A DNA stretch of 64,000 bases from Nocardioides pocheonensis (GTDB lineage Bacteria > Actinomycetota > Actinomycetes > Propionibacteriales > Nocardioidaceae). The stretch is from the NCBI RefSeq assembly GCF_003725535.1, contig NZ_RJSF01000040.1, forward strand, positions 649,477 through 713,476, in the 5' to 3' direction. Below, piece after piece: positions 60,849-64,000 of the stretch. A program made the position numbers and the translations under genes. Every line of letters begins with the position of its first letter. The stretch's first letter is position 1. The notes below the pieces were generated by a model that made no database searches, was not told where the DNA came from, and worked only from the letters and a program-made list of their open reading frames with translations.

Positions 60849-61943
60849 ATGCGCGTGGTGGTCGCCCCGGACAAGTTCGCCGGCACGTTGAGCGCGGTCG
60901 AGGCGGCGGAGGCGATCGCCACCGGCTGGCTGCGTCGGGTGCCGGACGCGGAGATCACCCGGGTCGCGATGTCCGACGGGGGGCCGGGCTTCGTCGACGT
61001 GCTCCACGCTGCCCTGGGCGGGACGCTCGTGGCGGTCACCGTCTCCGACCCGTACGGCGTTCCGGTCCCGGCCGCGATCCTCCGGGTCGGCGACACGGCG
61101 TACGTCGAGAGCGCCCAGGCGATCGGTCTGCACCTCACCCCGCCCGAGCAGCGTCGCCCGATGGTCGGGACCAGCCGAGGCCTCGGCGAGATGATCCGGG
61201 CCGCGATCGAGGACGGCGCGACCCGCGTCGTCGTCGGAGCCGGCGGCACCGGGACCAACGACGGGGGCGGCGGCCTGCTCGCCGCCCTCGGGGCCACCGC
61301 CGACGGCGGCGCGCTCGACCGGGGGCCCGACGCCCTCGCGGACCTCCGCTCGGTCGACCTCGAGCCGGCCTGCCGGCTGACGTCACCCGTCGAGCTCGTG
61401 CTCGCGTCCGACGTCGACAACCCGCTGCTCGGCCTCACCGGCGCGACCAAGACCTTCGGGCCCCAGAAGGGGCTCAGCGAGGAGCAGCTGCTCGTCGCCG
61501 ACGGCCGGCTGCAGCACTTCGCCGAGCTGGTCGACCGCAAGGCCGCGACCGCCAAGGGCGCGGGCGCCGGTGGGGGCATCGGGTACGCGCTGCTGCTCCT
61601 CGGCGCCACCCGGCGGCCCGGTGTCGAGGTGGTCGCCGAGGCGGTGCACCTCCCCGAGACCCTCCGCGGCGCCGACCTCGTGATCACCGGCGAGGGTGCC
61701 TTCGACTTCTCCTCGCGCTCCGGCAAGGTCCCGTACGGCGTCGCGCAGATCGCCGCGGGACTCCTGGTGCCGTGCATCGCACTGGCCGGGCAGGTCCTGG
61801 TCGGCGCCCGGGAGATGCGGGCGCTCGGGATCGAGGCGGCGTACTCCGTCGTCGACCGGGTGGGGGAGGAGCGGGCCTTCGCCGAGCCCGCGGCCGCGCT
61901 CTCCGAGCTGGCCGAGCGCGTGGCCCGGACGTGGGGCAGATGA
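60849..61943 (+). CDS. glxK: Glycerate kinase
   Basis: A 364-residue class I (GlxK) glycerate kinase that phosphorylates D-glycerate with ATP. Family motifs: VVVAPDKFAGTLSAVEAAEAI at the start, MSDGGPGFVDVL, VVGAGGTGTNDGGGGLLAALGA (phosphate loop), GAGAGGGIGYALLLLGA, and GADLVITGEGAFDFSSRSGKVPYGVA near the end. Start ATG 60849. The erpA and adoK-like genes follow on the same strand, matching Rv2205c-Rv2204c-Rv2202c of M. tuberculosis (from memory). Confidence 0.93.
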   Translation: MRVVVAPDKFAGTLSAVEAAEAIATGWLRRVPDAEITRVAMSDGGPGFVDVLHAALGGTLVAVTVSDPYGVPVPAAILRVGDTAYVESAQAIGLHLTPPEQRRPMVGTSRGLGEMIRAAIEDGATRVVVGAGGTGTNDGGGGLLAALGATADGGALDRGPDALADLRSVDLEPACRLTSPVELVLASDVDNPLLGLTGATKTFGPQKGLSEEQLLVADGRLQHFAELVDRKAATAKGAGAGGGIGYALLLLGATRRPGVEVVAEAVHLPETLRGADLVITGEGAFDFSSRSGKVPYGVAQIAAGLLVPCIALAGQVLVGAREMRALGIEAAYSVVDRVGEERAFAEPAAALSELAERVARTWGR

Positions 61944-62037
61944 CACGGACAATGCCGGGGAATAACCGGCGATGTGCGACCATTGAGCCTGTGACGAGGC
62001 CCGCGAGGGCCACCGAGAGAGAACCCGGGAGTTCCAG

Positions 62038-62400
62038 ATGACCGAGCAGGTCGAGACGACCACGACCCACCGCACCGACAGCATCAACGTCAGCGACGCG
62101 GCGGCCGCCAAGGTCAAGAGCCTCCTCGAGCAGGAGGGCCGCGACGACCTCCAGCTCCGCATCGCCGTGCAGCCCGGTGGCTGCTCCGGCCTGCGCTACC
62201 AGCTGTTCTTCGACGAGCGGAACCTCGACGGCGACGTCGTCGCCGACTTCGACGGCGTCTCCGTGGTCGTCGACCGGATGAGCGTTCCCTACCTCAACGG
62301 CGCGACCATCGACTTCGTCGACAGCATCGAGAAGCAGGGCTTCACGATCGACAACCCGAACGCCACCGGCTCCTGCGCCTGCGGCGACAGCTTCCACTGA
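62038..62400 (+). CDS. erpA: Iron-sulfur cluster insertion protein (HesB/IscA/ErpA)
   Basis: A 120-residue A-type carrier that delivers Fe-S clusters to apoproteins. The three ligand cysteines are all present: C49 in PGGCSG and C113 and C115 in GSCACG. INVSDAAAAKVKSLLEQE and LRIAVQPGGCSGLRYQLFFD fit the family. ATG 62038 with GGGAG upstream. NadA and LipA, both Fe-S enzymes in this window, are plausible clients. A strong terminator lies 27 bp after the stop codon, so it is the end of its transcript. Confidence 0.95.
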   Translation: MTEQVETTTTHRTDSINVSDAAAAKVKSLLEQEGRDDLQLRIAVQPGGCSGLRYQLFFDERNLDGDVVADFDGVSVVVDRMSVPYLNGATIDFVDSIEKQGFTIDNPNATGSCACGDSFH

Positions 62401-62426
62401 GCGGTCGGGCACCGACGGACAACGCA

Positions 62427-62464
62427 GAAGGGCGGTTCCCCGGAACACCGGGGAACCGCCCTTC
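62427..62464 (+). terminator. Strong bidirectional terminator
   Basis: A perfect 17-bp stem, GAAGGGCGGTTCCCCGG (62427-62443) with CCGGGGAACCGCCCTTC (62448-62464), and loop AACA. It lies between the convergent erpA and 62493 genes and can serve both. Confidence 0.93.
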
Positions 62465-62492
62465 CGTGCGTCGTGGGCCTCGGCCGACGAGG

Positions 62493-62729
62493 TCAGTCGA
62501 GGTGGAGGTGGAGGCGTGCCGCGAGGTGAGCGGTGGCGTCGGTCACGGTGATCTCGGGCTTCCGGATCTCCCGCGGGAAGTCGTCGTACTCGATCGAGGG
62601 GACGGAGTCGAGGGCCTCGGGGGAGATGAGCGGCCGAGGCAGGCTCATCTCGGAGGCGCAGGCGGTGCAGTCGAGGTGCATCTTCACCGCGGTGTCAGGG
62701 TCCTCGTACGCGAGCCGCTCGTAGGTCAT
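62493..62729 (-). CDS. Small conserved hypothetical protein with CxxC
   Basis: A 78-residue protein starting at ATG 62729. It reads MTYERLAYEDPDTAVKMHLDCTACASEM, then PLISPEALDSVPSIEYDDFPREIRKPEITV and a C-terminal AAHLAARLHLHLD helix. The single CTAC pair with nearby His could bind metal or act in redox chemistry; that is inference. It lies between erpA and the PfkB-family gene, the place of Rv2203 in M. tuberculosis, but I cannot say that it is homologous. Function unknown. Confidence 0.7.
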   Translation of the reverse strand: MTYERLAYEDPDTAVKMHLDCTACASEMSLPRPLISPEALDSVPSIEYDDFPREIRKPEITVTDATAHLAARLHLHLD

Positions 62730-62839
62730 GGCTCGACGATATTGCCTACTGCCGGGTACTCCTACGTGTACCGGACGGTAGGCTCCGGCGGGTCTGGGTA
62801 CGCCCATCCAGGCCCCCGCTCCCGCACCCTCGAGGAACC

Positions 62840-63814
62840 ATGTCGCTCCTGATCGCCGGCTCCATCGCCACCGACCACCTGATGACCTTCCAGGGCAAGT
62901 TCGAGGACTCGCTGGTCGTCGAGCAGCTCGACAAGCTCTCGGTCAGCTTCCTCGTCGAGGACCTCGAGATCCGGCGCGGCGGCGTCGCGCCGAACATCTG
63001 CTTCGGCCTCGGCCAGCTCGGCCTGCGGCCCACGCTCGTCGGAGCCGCCGGCGAGGACTTCGCGGACTACCGGTCCTGGCTCGAGCGCCACGGGGTCGAC
63101 TGCGACTCGGTGCACATCTCCGACAGCAAGCACACCGCCCGCTTCGTCTGCACGACCGACACCACCATGGCCCAGTTCGCGTCGTTCTACCCCGGCGCGA
63201 TGAGCGAGGCCCGGTTGATCGAGCTGGCGCCGATCGTGGCCCGGGTCGGTGAGCCCGACTACGTGCTGATCGGCGCCGACGACCCCGAGGGGATGCTGCG
63301 GCACACCGACGAGTGCCGCCAGCGCGGCTACGCGTTCATCGCCGACCCGAGCCAGCAGCTCGCCTTCGGCGAGGGCGACCTGATCCGGCAGCTGATCGAG
63401 GGCGCGACGCTGCTGTTCAGCAACGAGTACGAGTCCCACCTGATCCAGTCCAAGACCGGCTGGAGCGCCGAGGACATCCTCGACCGGGTCGGCACGCAGG
63501 TGATCACGCTCGGCAAGGACGGCGTCCGGATCGTCGGTCGTGACCAGCAGACGATCGAGGTGCACGCCGCCAAGGACGTGCACGCCGTCGAGCCGACCGG
63601 GGTCGGCGACGCCTTCCGCGCGGGGTTCCTCGCCGGGGTCGACTGGGGGCTCTCCCACGAGCGGGCCGCGCAGGTCGGCTGCACGCTCGCGGCGTACGTC
63701 GTGGAGACCGTGGGCACCCAGGAGTACACCTTCACCCCCGACCAGTTCCTGAGCCGGGTCCACGACTCCTACGGCTCCGACGCGGCGCTGGAGATCGGCA
63801 AGTACCTGGGCTGA
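62840..63814 (+). CDS. PfkB-family kinase, adenosine kinase-like
   Basis: A 324-residue ribokinase-like enzyme. SLLIAGSIATDHLMTF is the N-terminal strand and first motif; EIRRGGVAPNICFGLGQLGL is the first PfkB signature, and the C-terminal PTGVGDAFRAGFLAG is the second, with the catalytic Asp in GVGDAF. The best-known relative at this position is M. tuberculosis AdoK (Rv2202c), which phosphorylates adenosine, so adenosine or another nucleoside/sugar is the probable substrate. ATG 62840. It converges on the TusA gene with a REP-like hairpin between. Confidence 0.9.
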   Translation: MSLLIAGSIATDHLMTFQGKFEDSLVVEQLDKLSVSFLVEDLEIRRGGVAPNICFGLGQLGLRPTLVGAAGEDFADYRSWLERHGVDCDSVHISDSKHTARFVCTTDTTMAQFASFYPGAMSEARLIELAPIVARVGEPDYVLIGADDPEGMLRHTDECRQRGYAFIADPSQQLAFGEGDLIRQLIEGATLLFSNEYESHLIQSKTGWSAEDILDRVGTQVITLGKDGVRIVGRDQQTIEVHAAKDVHAVEPTGVGDAFRAGFLAGVDWGLSHERAAQVGCTLAAYVVETVGTQEYTFTPDQFLSRVHDSYGSDAALEIGKYLG

Positions 63815-63851
63815 GGGGCCAGCGCGTCGAAACCGGGCGAGGCGTTTCGAT

Positions 63852-63870
63852 GCAGTCGCTGCGCGACTGC
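63852..63870. repeat. REP-like hairpin between convergent genes
   Basis: GCAGTCGC (63852-63859) and GCGACTGC (63863-63870) form a perfect 8-bp stem with loop TGC, inside a longer sequence with GTTTCGA before and GCCTCAACGACCGG after. The right arm's end overlaps the stop of the leftward TusA gene. It may serve as terminator for both genes. Confidence 0.65.
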
Positions 63871-63873
63871 GCC

Positions 63874-64000
63874 TCAACGACCGGGTGGAGCCGTACGCCG
63901 CACCAGGTAGCGGGCCACGCCGTCCTCGGCGTGGTCGGACCCGACGTACTCGTGGCCGCGCATCCGGCACCAGGCCGGGACGTCGTACGCCGCGGCCGCG
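63874..64000 (-). CDS. TusA-family sulfurtransferase, C-terminal part
   Basis: Only the last 41 residues are in the window; the gene runs off its end on the minus strand. The readable part contains YDVPAWCRMRGHEYVG, then DHAEDGVARYLVRRTA. VPAWCRMxGHEYVG is typical of actinobacterial TusA-like proteins, which often lie beside a cysteine desulfurase and the PfkB-family gene seen here. The catalytic CPxP motif would be in the missing part. It probably carries sulfur for cofactor or tRNA thiolation. Confidence 0.75.
   Translation of the reverse strand, partial: AAAAYDVPAWCRMRGHEYVGSDHAEDGVARYLVRRTAPPGR

Noticed and set aside
1-64000. tRNA or rRNA genes, integrase and attachment sites
   Set aside because: I looked for T-loop GGTTCGAATCC-type sequences, recombinase motifs and direct-repeat ends and found none that I could support.

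Overview
The window comes from a high-GC (about 70%) actinobacterium. The gene set points to Nocardioides or a close relative in the Nocardioidaceae: a DUF4191 / RDD / lipA / lipB / glnA block, a PspA-PspAA-HtpX-PspAB module, DUF3043, an SsgA-like protein, several LAL regulators, and TTTCGA...GCCTCAACGACC-type intergenic repeats. There is no rRNA, tRNA, insertion sequence, phage structural gene or CRISPR array. The taxonomic call is inference from gene content.

Region 1 (1-9.0 kb) is accessory and transcribed almost wholly leftward. It holds the start of a sensor-kinase-like membrane protein, a 4-TM protein, an EAL c-di-GMP phosphodiesterase, an SsgA-like protein, a DUF6221 protein, a membrane-anchored secreted-domain protein and one rightward unknown. 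It also holds a tightly coupled operon of a divergent sigma-factor-like protein, a tiny ORF, an XRE-like regulator and an ImmA/IrrE metallopeptidase with a cysteine-rich tail. That operon is the best candidate here for an undescribed signalling system.

Region 2 (9.2-11.5 kb) is a DyP-type peroxidase followed by DUF2188 and DUF1883 small proteins, closed by a strong terminator.

Region 3 (11.6-31.5 kb) is a regulator and efflux district. A first LAL regulator precedes a four-gene operon (membrane protein, DUF2306 protein, small protein, GNAT). A second LAL regulator sits between a membrane alpha/beta hydrolase and a run of an HMA-fold protein, two drug-efflux MFS transporters and two tiny proteins. 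Six promoters there carry one shared dyad motif (consensus CCGGYGATTYCRCCGG) 61-77 nt before the start codon, which defines a candidate regulon. Then follow a racemase, an MDR oxidoreductase, an MMPL transporter, and a divergent hydrolase/PadR pair with ATGT-N8-ACAT operators.

Region 4 (31.7-64 kb) is conserved actinobacterial backbone whose gene order recalls M. tuberculosis glnA1-Rv2219A-Rv2219-lipA-lipB-Rv2216-dlaT ... pepB ... gcvT ... glycerate kinase-erpA-adoK (from memory). It covers nitrogen assimilation (glnA with a GlnR box), lipoate synthesis and attachment (lipA, lipB), 2-oxoacid dehydrogenase E2/E3 (sucB, two lpd genes), glycine cleavage (gcvT), aminopeptidase, phage-shock-type membrane defence, NAD synthesis (nadA), glycerate kinase, Fe-S insertion (erpA), a PfkB/adenosine kinase and the C-terminus of a TusA protein. 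Insertions in this backbone are an ABC transporter pair between lipB and lipA, and a third LAL regulator with a small protein, preceded by a helically phased array of CCTNAG hexamers.
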